From the NCBI GenBank assembly GCA_903813345.2, contig CAIIXF020000011.1, positions 23,926,166 through 23,990,165 of the forward strand: a stretch of 64,000 nt of DNA. Reading direction: 5' to 3'. Shown here one piece after another: positions 48,814 to 60,515 of the stretch (positions are counted from its first letter, which is position 1; each line of letters opens with the position of its first letter). Under the pieces are notes generated by a model. That model was not told the DNA's origin, ran no database searches, and saw nothing but the letters and a program-made list of their open reading frames with translations. The stretch is from Owenia fusiformis (taxonomy: Eukaryota; Annelida; Polychaeta; Sabellida; Oweniidae). The translations under genes and the position numbers were made by a program.

Positions 48814-49350
48814 TGGAATATTCCACTGCTGCAATGGAATATTCCACTGACATCTACCCTTTACTTGACTTATGGAATATTCCATTGACATTAAAATAAT
48901 GGAACATTTTCGTTTGAAGGAGAAGCCTCTCAGCTTGATGCACATCATGCTATTTATTTACTCTCCCTTATTTCCTTATCTATATATAAGCCTGCCACTT
49001 CTCATATTGTTATCCCCAAGTATTTTAAACATACCATGTCTCAAGATTAAAATTCATGTCATTCAACTTTTCCTTTGCCATATTTCATATCTAGTATATG
49101 TACATAGTATATGTATTTTATTTTATTGTTTTCTTTCAAAGGTCAAAGTTTGTGTATCAGGTTTTCAAGTTGTTTATTTCATTGTACATCTTGTATATGA
49201 TCATCAACTTGTTTACTTGATTTTAAGTATACTTGATTTAATACATCAAAATTGAGTATTCAACTGCAATGGAATATTCCACCAGTCTATTGTTGTGGAA
49301 TATTCCATGAACAAAAACATAGGAGAACATTTCGCTCATGGAATATTCCA
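48814..49350. repeat. Six copies of the palindrome TGGAATATTCCA
   Basis: The exact 12-mer starts at 48814, 48835, 48873, 49270, 49296 and 49339. Three copies lie at each end of a roughly 540-bp tract, suggesting termini of a palindromic element. Each contains GAA-nn-TTC, the inverted pair of heat-shock-element half-sites. Whether it binds HSF is not known. Confidence 0.75.
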
Positions 49351-51343
49351 TTGTGTTAATATATAACACAGATAACAGGATTTCTAATTTTGAATATTTT
49401 GTGAATTGATAATTTGCGAACACTAGATAGACTCTAGCTTGAAGTAATCAGGGTTAAGTGACGTCATAATTAGGCCATACTGCTGTAGCTGTCCATTTTG
49501 AGAGATTATCTTCTGGATTTTAAATTATATTGATTAATTTTTCATGAAAGTATGAGCATTAACTAGATCAACATTCATTCTATAAAGCACATGCCAAGTC
49601 TAAGATCTTACTGACGTGATTTAGATAGTGGTTAAGCTTCCCCCGATTTGAAAAAATATTTCATCGAAACTTCACACACATTAGAACATACTCATGATAA
49701 AGTCAAATAGACATGCCTGGTAAAAATTTGATACACAGTTTGCATAAAATAAATGATAAACATTTCGGCTCAAAACTGCCACATGTCAGCCATTACCAAC
49801 AAATGAATAAATGAGACCAAATCAAAAGTGTATAGTTTTTTTGACTACCCTGTGCATGTCACATGTATTTTGATTTGAAAATGGTTTATAATATATCATA
49901 TGCTGTTTTATCAGTTAAAATCTTAAAAGATGTATAGATTTGATATAGCACAGAGCATATCACATCTTCAAAGGTGGTGATACAGATTTGGTCTGCCCTT
50001 CAGTTTACTGATAAGTTAAGTGATTATTGAGATAAATATTCTAAATATTACAACTTTCCCATGTTCCTTGTGCTGAACTGTTAATATATCCATGGACAAG
50101 CTTATAACTTCCAAGTCAAAATAGAAATATATATTTAGAAAAATTGGAAAATTGATTGTGATACCTGCAAACTTCTATATTGGTATATCTTTTATTTTTG
50201 TGGATGGTTGGCACTAGAAATCTTGTCTAGATAAGAAAGCCATCCATTGGTTTGTCTTAATTGTTTTACATATAAAGAATAGTTTATTGAAAAGGCCTAT
50301 TACAGGTCTCCTAGACTTCCAGCAGCGCGAACATCAGTTCTGACCTCCGAACTACGTTTCTTGCACTCGAACCATGATTCTTACATCGCGAACGTGAAAT
50401 CTTAAGTCGCACACCACCATTTCCTCGCTCATGAACACATTTCTCCATTCACGCACAGAGATCGTGCTCACAAACCGTACACCTGATCAAAAAGGTCCGT
50501 AATTTTATTATTTTATTATGTCACTACCAAAAAGTGGTGACATATTGTTATGGTCTCTGTTTTTTTTGTGACGGTGGTTGGCGTCCGTAACAAATTCTTA
50601 ATTCTTCTAATAACTTAACAAATACTGTTTAGACTGACTTCAATTTCTTTTCAAAATCATCTACAAGTTGTCAGAAGTTCAAATTTGACTTTAGATTGAA
50701 GATTTGACCTTCAATGACCTTTTCAAGGTCAAAAAAGTTTATGATTGGTGGGTGGCATCTGTAACAAATTCTTACAGCTTCCAATAACTTAACAAATACT
50801 GTTTAAACTGACTTCAATTCTTTTTCAAAATCATCTATAAGTTTTCGGAATTTCAAAGCTGATTTAAGATTTGACCTCCAATGACCTTTAGTAGGTCAAA
50901 ATTGTTAAAAAAGGTCAAAAAGTTTTTTTTCAAATTGATTTATTTTTTTCAAAATCATCTGCGTGTTCTCAGAAGTTCAAATCTGACCTTCAGTGACCTT
51001 CTCAAAGTCAAAAAGGTATTTTTCCAAGTTGCTTCAAATTGACCAATTTTTTTTCTAAATCATCTACAACTTCTCAAAAATTCAAATCTGACTTTAGATT
51101 TGAGATTTGACCATCATTGACCTTCTCATGTTAAAAAAGCAAAAAAGGTCCTGAGATTAAAAAACGTCAAAAGGTCTTTTTTCAACTTGCTTCAAATTGA
51201 TCAAATGTTTTCTTCAAAATCATCTACGAGTTCCCAAAAGTTCAAATCTGACTATAGATTTGAGATTTGACCTTCAATGACCTTCTCAAGGTCAAAAAAG
51301 GTCAAAAAGGTATTTTTTCAACTTGCTTGAAATTGGCTTAATT

Positions 51344-52731
51344 ATCCCATCGAACGAAGTTCGGAGGGATATAGGGAACGCCTCCGTCCGTCTGTCCGTA
51401 CGTCAGTCCGTCCGTCTGTCCGGGCAATAACTCAAATACCGTTGACCCGATTTTGTTCATATTTTGTACACATATACCCTATGGGGGTAAAAGTTCTGCT
51501 CGAAAGCCGATTTTCAAAATGGCCGCTCATTTCAAAATGGCGTCCATTTTAGTGCCGATTTTACAGTAATTTAGGTGCAATATGTAAAACTGTAATAGCA
51601 ATATGTTTTAAATGTAAAAAAATTTCAAAGGACAATTAATAAAGCTACAAATGTAGATATTAAAAAAGCACATGGCAGCCATCTTGAAAAATGGCGGCCT
51701 TTACTCGTTTTTTTTACGATTTTTGCTGTAACTCGAAAAGTAGTGGAGCGATTTTTCATATTTGGTATGTGAATACTATAAAAATTGTACACTGTCTAAA
51801 GACACTTTTGGTAAAAGGCGGCCATTTTGGAAAATGGCCACCATTTTAACATATTTTAGTATAACTCGAAAAGTAGTGGAGCGATTTTGTTCATATTTGG
51901 TATGTGAATACTATAAGCATGGCACACTGTCCTATGACACTTTTGGTAGAAGGCGGCCATTTTGAAAATAATTTTGAAAAATGGCCGCCATTTTAACATA
52001 TTTTACTATAACTCAAAAAGTAGTGAAGCGATTTTGTTCATATTTGGTATGTGAATACTATAAGCATGGCACACTGTTGAGTGACACTTTTGGTAGAAGG
52101 TGGCCATTTTGAAAAATGGCCATCATTTTAACATATTTTACTATAACTCAAAAAGTAGTGGAGCGATTTTGTTCATATTTGGTATGTTTCATATTTTATA
52201 TGTGAATACTATAAGTATGGCACACTGTCTAATGACACTTTGGGTAGTTGGCGGCCATTTTGAAAAATGGCCATCATTTTTACGTTTTTTACTATACCTT
52301 GAAAAGTAGTGAAGTGATTTTGTACATATTTGACATGTGAATACTCATGAGCCTTGCACACTTAGTCTAACTGTCTCATGACACTTCGGATAGTAGGCGG
52401 CCATTTTAGAAAATGGCTGTCATTTTTACATTTTTTACTGTAACTCGAAAAGTAGTGGAGCGATTTTGTTCATATTTGATATGTGAATACTCTAAGCATG
52501 GCACATTGTCTTTACAAGTACATGTGTGCGATTTTTCAAAAATTTTATAGGTGGCTACTTAAAAGCATATTATTTCTTCTGATGACAACTTGGCTAGTGA
52601 GCAACCATTTTGAAAATGGTGGCCTTTCTGGTGTGTTGTTTTATGATATTTGCTATATATTTCGTTTGTAAAAATGCAAACCATTTTTGTTCGATGGGAT
52701 TCGCTACGCTTTGGCGTTGCCGTTGTTCTGG
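51344..52731. mobile_element. Inner transposon with about 145-bp tandem repeats
   Basis: Begins ATCCCATCGAACGAAG with a (GTCC)n-type tract at 51384-51422, and ends after GTTCGATGGGATTCGC near 52731, so ATCCCATCGAAC is inverted at the two sides. It interrupts the tandem array of the middle element. The right boundary is approximate. Non-coding. Confidence 0.7.
51730..52560 (+). repeat. Tandem array, six units of 133-151 bp
   Basis: Units begin AACTCGAAAAGTAGTGGAGC at about 51730, 51863, 52010, 52145, 52296 and 52440. Each includes GGCCATTTTGAAAAATGGCC, itself palindromic. ORFs across the array are repeat-derived. Confidence 0.85.
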
Positions 52732-54401
52732 TTTTTTTCAAAATCACCTACAGGTTCTCAGAAATTCAAATCTGACTTTAGATTTGAGATTTGACCAGGT
52801 AAAAGGCTCTAAAAGGTCTTAAGGTTAAAAAAGGTCAAAAAGGTATTTTTCAACTTGCTTCAAATTGATTACATTTTGTAGGTGGTGGTGACATTTTGTC
52901 ATGTTAATGCCTTGTTTGTATTATTTCGCATAACTGAAATTCCAACAAAGTGTTTTTATTTGGAATTCGGATTTACTTTCCCAGTTTTTCATGCATGTTA
53001 ATGAATATCCACTAATTGAACAACACAATACATTGCATATTGGGACGGATCTCTGTGCCCGAATGGAGAAATATGTTCGGGAGCGAGGAAATGGTGATGC
53101 GCAACCAAAGATTTCATGTTCGCGATGTAAGAATCATGGTTCGAGTGCAAGAAACGTAGTTCGTGAGGTCAGAACTGATGTTCGTGCTGCTGGAAGTCTA
53201 GGAGGCTTGCATTAGTATACTTGGCAAATTACATTAGAAATTTTTGATCCAAGTATTTCTTGTCATCAGAATTGAAAAAAAAGTTAGAGGGTATCAAATT
53301 TCCAGATCTGAATTATTTTTGTTTGGTCATCGTGAATTTTAAGGCAGCCATTATGATTTTTTTTAGATTCAAAATACATGTACTTTACAGAATTCATGAT
53401 CCGACTGTTGTTTTTATACCAGTTATATCAATATACCGTTGTATTTTGTGATTTTTGAAGATGTGTTTGTATGATCAATCAATAGTCCTAATAAAACACA
53501 TGTAAACATAAACTTGAAGTCATCCTCAAGTATTTCATGCATTCTCTTTCTCAAAATCGGTGTTAGGTGTTGCTTTGTGGTAAAAGGAAGTCGTTTTAGA
53601 AAATAAGGATCATCATCATCATCCCAAATTCAAATCTTGGATGCTGGAGTTATTTCTTTATAACTGGCTGTATGTATTTTATCAACTGTCGTGTGTTTCT
53701 TTTAAGAGTACTCTGTATTTCTCTTTTTGGCTTTAGTGCTAAGATAATGTTCAACACAGGCTCAATCATAAAACTGACATCTGTTTACATATTGAAATTA
53801 TGGGACACATACTTCTGTACAATAATTATGTTAACATAGATCAACCAGGTTCCGAGCTTCCTCTACTAGACTAAGGGAACAAACTTACGTACATGTTGTT
53901 CATTAATTCATATACTTTGGAATCAAATCATTAATTAAACGCCTTTTGATTATTTCATATTATGTTATTAGCTCACATATCAATACTTCTTCATTTCCGG
54001 TTGTTATAGAGAATCTTGACTTGTCTTTTAATCAGTATCAATAAAGGTCATAATAATGATGAAATAGCATAATCAGGTGATGGGGTTTGATAAGCAAGAA
54101 TGACCATATTTGGAGATGCTGCATTTATATATTTATATCATCCAATCATATAGACCATAACAGGTACCTACACCCAAAGGTTTCAGTTACTGACTGAGGT
54201 TCAGTTTCAGTTAAAAAACAACTGACTACCAGTTATAGCATGAGTGTAACAAAAGTACTTGTGTCAATGAATAATGGTTTCTTAATTCTATGAATGCATC
54301 AAATACAATATTAACCTATTGAATCAATTATCTTATTCAGCAGTAAATTGTGAATGACTCCTTAACATCTCATATTTCCTATTCAGTGATATCCTTTTTG
54401 A

Positions 54402-55055
54402 CCTTTAGCATGCTGACTTATTTCAGCAAATATATCGCACGCGACTGACTTATTTTCCAAAGAGTGCAAAAAATGATATGCCTGGACTAAATAATTAATA
54501 TCTCAATAACTACTGAATGAATCTGGATAAAATTTTCACAAAGGGAAAGGCCTGGCTCATGAAAAAAATGTTCTCATGAATTTTTTTTGTACATAAACAC
54601 GAGTGAGCATAAATATACCATTAATACTCCTCCGGAATCCGCCGCTTCGCCCCTGGGGAGATTCAACATCTGGTCAGAATCCAAAACTGAATTTGCAGCG
54701 ATTGAATGTTCTTCCAAGAGCCTAAAAAGCTAGAAATCACAATCCACATTTTCGTTGTGATCGTATTTGGCCGTCATTTTGTACGATTTGTTCAATAAAA
54801 ACGACTTAAACACTGTTTAAATTGTTGAATTGAGAAATAAATACTTTTTTCGAAAGATCGCCATTCTAGGTCAACAGGAAGTCCCGACGTAAGGACTGAA
54901 TAAATCGGGCAATCTAATTGGATCATAAGAACGGCGGGAAAAAGTAAAGTTTGTGAAAGTATTAAATGAGTTTAAACTGAGTCGACCGGAGTCGCCGGCA
55001 GTTGCCGGGGATTGTTAACCACGGGCGACTCCGCACGCCGTTAGCATGCTATAGG
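54402..55055. mobile_element. Element between 105-bp direct repeats
   Basis: Inverted tips CCTTTAGCATGCTGAC and GTTAGCATGCTATAGG. The interior is CG-rich at the right (GAGTCGCCGGCAGTTGCCGG). It is bracketed by direct copies of about 105 bp of host sequence (54296-54400 and 55062-55166), containing GACTCCTTAACATCTCATAT. That is far longer than any TSD. Confidence 0.6.
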
Positions 55056-55214
55056 TTAATGCATCAAGTACATATTAACCTGTTGAATCAATCATCTTAT
55101 TCAGCAGTAAATTGTGAATGACTCCTTAACATCTCATATTTCCTTTTCAGTGATATCCTTTTTAATCAAGTACCAGATATCTACCAAGATTTCTTTCAGA
55201 ACATTTTGGCCAAT

Positions 55215-55376
55215 TACTTGAAACCTGTAAAGTGGAACACCTCTGTTAGTAGAACACTTCAGAGTCCCAAGACCAACTGACTTAACATTAAATAAATCTG
55301 TGTTAGTAGAACACCTCCCAAGTAGAACACTTTTTAGAGGTACCAAAGGTGTTCTAATTAGACAGGGTTTACTGTA
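55215..55376. mobile_element. TACAGTA-type MITE, about 162 bp
   Basis: The right end GGTTTACTGTA and the left ACTTGAAACCTGT are inverted. Internal AACACCTC and GGTACCAAAGGTG motifs are shared with 60746-60926. An 83-codon minus-strand ORF over it is not a gene. Confidence 0.65.
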
Positions 55377-56095
55377 TTTTGACAAAAATGTTGAGAAACA
55401 AACATACTAACATGATGAGGACACCTAGATGAATCAGTTCCTATTGTCTTCTATATGATACCTGATACCTGAATGTTTCATAATTTTGACAAGGATAGAC
55501 AGACCTTTACAAGGGGCTTGTAATTTCCAATATGTTGCATTGCAGCACCCAATTGCTATACTAGAGAGATCACAAAGTACAAGTGTACTCCAAGTTAACT
55601 TAGAAATCTCAATTCTAGATTTAAGGCATCATTCCTTTCATATTTCTGTTGGTTTAAGACATCATTCCATTCATATTTCTGCATAAATAATAGTTTCCTG
55701 CAGATCAAAATGTTCCCATAGATCATCAGACTCACTCTAAAGGATCGAATGGTTTCAAAAAATTTGTTTCAATGTCATGATTTTCATCCTTTAGGCATTC
55801 AGATTTGGGAGCAGTCTATTTAACTCCAGATAGCCATGATTGTTGCTACAGCGTGAACTTGTCTAAATATCAGAAAAAGACCTAATACATGGTTTTATGA
55901 CATAAAAGGAATGAATTTAAAGTATGGATTTAACAAGACTGAACAACTACGATATAAAATATTAACCATAACCCTAAATATTTCCTTTTTCTGAGAACCC
56001 TAATTAAGTAAATGGCATTTTGATGGCTTTATGCACCAAAATTGCAATTTTAATCACTTTATCTAAATGTTCATGTATATTTTATATATTTCCAG

Positions 56096-56265
56096 GAGAT
56101 AGTGACAATGTGAGATGTTTCTTTTGTGGTATGGGGCTTGGCAACTGGGAGGAGGGAGACACCCCTTGGGAGGAACATGCAAGGTGGTTTTACAAGTGCG
56201 GCTACCTGAAACAGGTCAAAGGAGATGATTGGATTAAGGCAATACGAAAGAAATATGATGAAAAG
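56096..56265 (+). CDS. BIR-domain protein, exon 2 (second half of BIR3)
   Basis: The acceptor TTTCCAG at 56095 is phase 1 and completes Gly361. The exon encodes residues 362-417, including the zinc ligands C368, C371, H388 and C395 with exact Cx2Cx16Hx6C spacing and the motif GLGNWEEGD. This makes BIR3 complete and canonical. A short basic helix follows (WIKAIRKKYDEK). The exon ends in phase 0 at AAG|GTGAGG. The intron position, just before the zinc-binding CxxC, splits the domain. The sequence left of the acceptor is a duplicated segment also found at 37900-38030. Confidence 0.92.
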
Positions 56266-57091
56266 GTGAGGATTTACTCAATGACAAGAGGAAATAATGA
56301 AATAATGATTTTTTTTCATAGATTAGCAGTACATGTGTATTCCCTTTAATAAACTGAATGTACGCTGAAAAGGGATTTCAGTGAAAAAAGAGTTTCTGAA
56401 AAGATTCTATTAAACTTAAATTGGTGTTCAGTTAGGAACAAAATAGACATGTGACAAGTTTCAAGAAGCTTGACCTCCATAAGCTTTATTGACGTCCCTC
56501 ATTGAGCTGGTTTGTACAATTGTATATATGTACTTAATCAAACATGTTTATTTCATATTTTTGGTCAGCTTGAACATGAACATTCATTTCTGCACGTAAT
56601 TTACTAGAATGTTTCAAGCTTAAGGAATGTTTCAAAATTCAATATTTTTGTAAATTACGTGCAGAGATGAATGCTTTTGACCTTTAAGATGACCAGTAAA
56701 TAAAGTTTCTCCCAAGTTTACTTCCTAAGCAACTTGACCTCACCACTCCCTGTCCTATATTTATCATTATGATATGTACTTAGTCATGTAGTGTGTGGAA
56801 TGATGCGACTTGATTATTTGTTGGATTACCAGCTTCCAAGTTTTATTTTTACTGAATTAATAATATATGTACAATGTATACAGAGACATGCAAATATCAA
56901 AATATTAAAAATCCAAAATGTATTCCGATAGGTTTAATCTTCTGCTCAATATTATTTTAATCTCTAGATCCGTGAAGGTCAAAGTTGAACATATAATATA
57001 CACATAATATACCTCCATCATGGGAATTCCTACTCATAACTAAGGGGAATCCCCATGTTCAGAACAAATATTAAATCACATGTTTAATGAA

Positions 57092-58756
57092 CACGGGGGA
57101 TAAGCAAAACGAGGGCGAAGCCACGGACTGCGACTCGCGTAATTCAAAACGAGATTACAACGCATTATAGCTGAACAATGGCGGTAAGTCCAAACTTAAT
57201 TTGGAAGGCATGTTAGGATTTGGGGTAGATTATTTGTTTGGATATTCTACAGAATACCTAGTATGTTCCAGTCGGTGATCAACATATTCATACTCCACCT
57301 GCAATGGCATTCTTGGTGCTCGGCTGTCCAATAGTTTAGCATGAACACAAATGAATTCGAAATCTGCCACAAAAAATGTAATTTTGTCAATATTTGTCCC
57401 TAATATACCGATTTAAACAAAGAAATCAGAAATGACATCGAATTAATATAATTATTCATGTTCTGTTGTTACAATTACATCTTCGTGTGATATTTGGTAA
57501 GCGGAAAACGTACAATTACATAGACAATTGGAATTTTTGATAGTCGCAGTCCATCCATCTGTCCAACGCAGTCCGCGACTCAGTGTTGCTTTATATCTGA
57601 AGCTGAACGCAATCACAGCCAAAGGTAGATAGCACAATGTGTGTACAGGTGTGGCCGAAATGGAGCAACTTTGGACAAAATTGAATATAAAGGGCTATTT
57701 TAATAGACCTACATCGTGTCTCAATCCATTCTGCAAATATATACAAGCTGTCAAATACAGCTGAAATCATGAATTTATGGTAGCTAGCAATATTGATGGA
57801 CTGTTGGAAAGATCATCCAAAATTACATTAACTCACCAACTCTCCAATTATTTGATATTTTCCTGATATCTTAAATACTAGTTAATGTACCCTTCCCCAA
57901 CAGCTTTTATTGCATCATCAAAAAGTTAATTGTTTCGCATTTCTACTTCTTATAAAAAGTCTCACCACTATCCAATTATCTATATATTTAACCCTATCCA
58001 CAAATTGGTTTGTAATAAACATATTACGTTGTCATCTTGCGCTCGACTGTTCTGCCAAATACGCTATTGAATTGCCATATTTCTAGGTCTTAAACGATAC
58101 AATATAGCAATTTGGGACATTGATTCAGGTAATAGATATATGTTAATCAACGTAACTTTGAATGATAATCTGGATGCTGACTTTCTTTTCCTGAAACAAT
58201 AATAGCGTAGGAATATAGTTTACACTTTCTTATTTATTTCGTGTTCGCGGCTGGACTGCGTTGCTTAGAATATCAATGGAGGCTGTGTTGCGTTGTTGAA
58301 ATAGCTTTGTTTACTGGACTGCGTCCACTATGAATGCGCAGTTTGAATCTAATTTTCTCCTCATGAACACATTCTATTATCAAATCATTTTCACGAATTA
58401 TACTCGGAGCCTCAACTAACCTTTAGATATCAGAAACGTGTTAAAACTCCTTTCAAGTGTATAGTAAATTAAATAATATGCACATATTTTACAGGTAAAA
58501 TCAGAACTTTGCTACTGTTTTAGCTTGATCTGGACAACTGCTTATTTTCTTATCTACAGACCAACAGTAGATACAGAGTAATATTTTGGTCACCGATTAG
58601 ACACTACGATAGCATTTAAAATTCCTGGATTTCTCTATTTTGTCGGAAGAAGCAGAAGGCACTGCCGAATGTCCCTCCATTTTGGCGCTGGGCTGCGGTG
58701 TAAAGTTACGCGAGTCGCAGTCCGTGGCTTCGCCCTCGTTTTGCTTATCCCCCGTG
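57092..58756. mobile_element. 1.67-kb CAC-ended transposon (TSD ATGAA)
   Basis: Perfect 51-bp inverted repeats starting CACGGGGGATAAGCAAAACG. Exact 5-bp duplication ATGAA at 57087-57091 and 58757-58761. The 1665-bp interior has no ORF longer than about 60 codons, so it is non-autonomous. It lies wholly in intron 2 of the BIR gene. Confidence 0.92.
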
Positions 58757-58761
58757 ATGAA

Positions 58762-59122
58762 TGTACCACAAATGCCCCACAAATAGTGTCTTATTCCTTT
58801 ATTTGAATTATCTTATTGTTTATTTTTTTTATCATAATGTGTATTAAGCTAATGATACCTACTTGTAATTTGTAAACTTAGGCATGTAAAAGTAGATCAT
58901 TAATTAGGGGGAGGGGGGCATTAAATGCCATCTTAATAAGAATCAAGTTGCTTTGGTCCAAGACATCAAAAATCCCGAGTTTATGATATATTCCTTGTAG
59001 GAGAGGGTATTTCCAAAAGTGCATTTAGTCATTTGAACTAACAAATTCATTTCATTTCTACATGTAAAACCTAGCGTATTGATCGACACTGGAAGTCTTT
59101 CTTAACTCTGTCTTAACTCTAA
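58762..59122. other. Intron 2 remainder, nothing recognised
   Basis: AT-rich sequence without a supported feature. Confidence 0.4.
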
Positions 59123-59137
59123 TTGTTTTTCTATCAG

Positions 59138-59321
59138 TGTATGATGACCAGCTTTGAGCAGCAACAATCACGTGAACAGCGACAACAGTTAGAGAAATTA
59201 CAACAAGAACGGGAGAGACAACAGCAGCAGCTGAAACAGCAACAAGAAGAGCTGTTCAGACAGCAAATGTTGAAGCAACAAGGCAGACAAACAGAGAATC
59301 AAGGCCAACAATTTAATTTGG
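59138..59321 (+). CDS. BIR-domain protein, exon 3 (Gln-rich coiled coil)
   Basis: The acceptor CTATCAG at 59137 continues the frame from exon 2 in phase 0. The exon encodes residues 418-478 plus the first base of Gly479, starting CMMTSFEQQQ. Nearly half the residues are Gln and most others are Glu, Arg, Lys or Leu, giving a strong coiled-coil pattern (LEKLQQERERQQQQL). The donor is G|GTAAGT, phase 1. Such a segment would suit self-association. The frame stays open across the whole exon and both splice sites are good, which supports it as a real exon and not a Gln microsatellite. The next exon is not certain. Confidence 0.85.
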
Positions 59322-60346
59322 GTAAGTGATTTATTTATTCATTTTGATTTTAAAGGGATGATCTGACATGGAGAGTGAATGAAAATTAATAATAATTTTA
59401 ATTAAAAAATCAACCAACTAAACAGTTTTGAAAACTTCCCTTTTGATCAAAATGTCATGTTGTAGTTCTTTCTTGAGATATTATATTTGTGATGGTAGGG
59501 AAAGTAGCTTATCTCCTAATGTACAATGATCTCTTATCAAGTAGTGAGATTACAGGTACGATAAGAAATGTGTCAAATTTTTAGAAATAAAAAATATGAA
59601 CCTGAGCCCAAAAGATTCTAAAATTGGGACCTTTTTTAATTGCTCTCTGTAAGTCAGATTATTCCTTTAATATAAAAAGCATTTTATTACATTTACGGTT
59701 TACACATCTAAAGCTGATAGCAACAATAATATACAGCTTCCTGATATGAAGATCGTAAGGCTCTATTGGGGACCAGATCACAATATCAAGTTTTCTTATA
59801 AAACTAATTCCACTAAAGCTAAAACACGCTTCCCCATGGCTGTGAAATCATATCAAACATTGAACATTGATAGTTCAATTGATATTGAACTTTTTCTAAT
59901 GAAATATGGTTTCATACCCCCTTCCCCATTTCCAAAAAATTAGTTTCTTGAAAAATGACATGGTGATAAAGTCGTCCTGTAACTAAATAATATATATTAG
60001 ACATCACTTTGTAGTACATGATGTCAAGCTTATCTGACAATAAAGTAGGTACACAGTTTGAGTTTGTTTATTGATGTTTCTATAGCTTCCTATCATGATC
60101 TCATGTCTGGTTAAAGTTAAAACTTACTTTTGTTCAGAGTTGTTAATGATAGCTCGAAACCTCTTTATTTACAAAAAAACTGTTTACATATATCATACTT
60201 TTCCAATTGTCAGATTTACAATATATGTTACCTTCACAAAAAGGTTTTAGAGATTCATACATGCGTATTAAAAATATATTGTGAGCTTAGACTCTATGTT
60301 GACATGCTCTGGCCTTTTCAAAATAAAATCACATTTTTTGAAATAG
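59322..60346. other. Downstream of exon 3, no firm feature
   Basis: Contains an unremarkable 65-codon ORF near 59746 with no splice-compatible frame to exon 3. TTTATT at 60164-60169, that is AATAAA on the minus strand, could be the polyadenylation signal of the convergent gene, about 350 nt past its stop. Confidence 0.35.
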
Positions 60347-60363
60347 GTCAAGCTGACTCATAG
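60347..60363 (+). CDS. Candidate terminal exon of the BIR gene, weak
   Basis: After TTTTTTGAAATAG the phase-1 continuation of exon 3 would read Gly-Gln-Ala-Asp-Ser-stop (TAG at 60361). AATAAA follows at 60440, on the plus strand. This would give a protein of about 483 residues that ends before the convergent gene's 3' end at 60516. The acceptor is weak. The true 3' end may lie elsewhere, including beyond the window, in which case it would overlap the minus-strand gene. Confidence 0.2.
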
Positions 60364-60515
60364 ATTTCACTCTCATGTTTCTTCATATTTTAGACAGTTG
60401 GATTTGAAGTTCAAGCTTATGCTTTCTACTATTCAATCAAATAAATCTTAGTTCATATTCATAAATGGTGATGTATATGAACTTGAACTGTTAAAAATCG
60501 TTGATGGCTCAGAAT

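Larger units (their letters stand above)
50518..52894. mobile_element. Middle transposon with tandem repeats
   Basis: Ends ATGTCACTACCA and TGGTGGTGACAT (one mismatch). The interior repeats a unit built on TTTGACCTTCAATGACCTTC and CAAAATCATCTACAAGTT, several times on the left (50570-51335) and once to the right of the inner insertion (52735-52870). Architecture and ends resemble 13415-14706. Confidence 0.8.
50305..53212. mobile_element. Outer transposon of a three-level nest
   Basis: Arms 50305-50480 and 53041-53212 are inverted repeats of about 170 bp starting near TCTCCTAGACTTCCAGCAGC, with CGAACATCAGTTCTGACCTC inside. The space between is occupied by a second element (50518-52894), itself interrupted by a third. 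The 74-codon ORF at 52991-53215 is the right arm. TSD unresolved. Confidence 0.8.
53220..56090 (+). repeat. Segmental duplication, unit 3, abutting exon 2
   Basis: Direct-orientation counterpart of 36730-38030, interrupted by the element at 54402-55055. The unit ends at the exon 2 acceptor. Upstream pieces are at 48150-48440. See the unit 1 entry for matching segments. Confidence 0.7.
9522..56095 (+). other. Intron 1 of the BIR gene, about 46.6 kb
   Basis: The donor GTAAGT is at 9522. The acceptor ...TATATATTTCCAG ends at 56095. Both are phase 1, and joining them restores an uninterrupted BIR3. No other exon carrying the missing CxxC...H...C half is present between them. The intron is built from segmental duplications and the transposons listed separately. 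Alternatives are exons too short or diverged to see, or an assembly that joined two loci. Confidence 0.75.
56266..59137 (+). other. Intron 2 of the BIR gene
   Basis: Donor GTGAGG, acceptor ATTGTTTTTCTATCAG, phase 0 on both sides. The main content is the transposon at 57092-58756. The rest shows no element or exon, apart from an imperfect palindrome near 56580-56675 built on TTTCTGCACGTAATTTAC. Confidence 0.8.

Noticed and set aside
51762-52822. Several plus-strand ORFs of 60-70 codons with similar sequences
   Set aside because: They lie in the 145-bp tandem array and differ in frame between units.
59138-59321. Gln-rich segment as a CAG/CAA microsatellite
   Set aside because: Codons mix CAA, CAG and charged residues, the frame is open throughout, and both splice sites match the neighbouring exon phases. 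Kept as exon 3.
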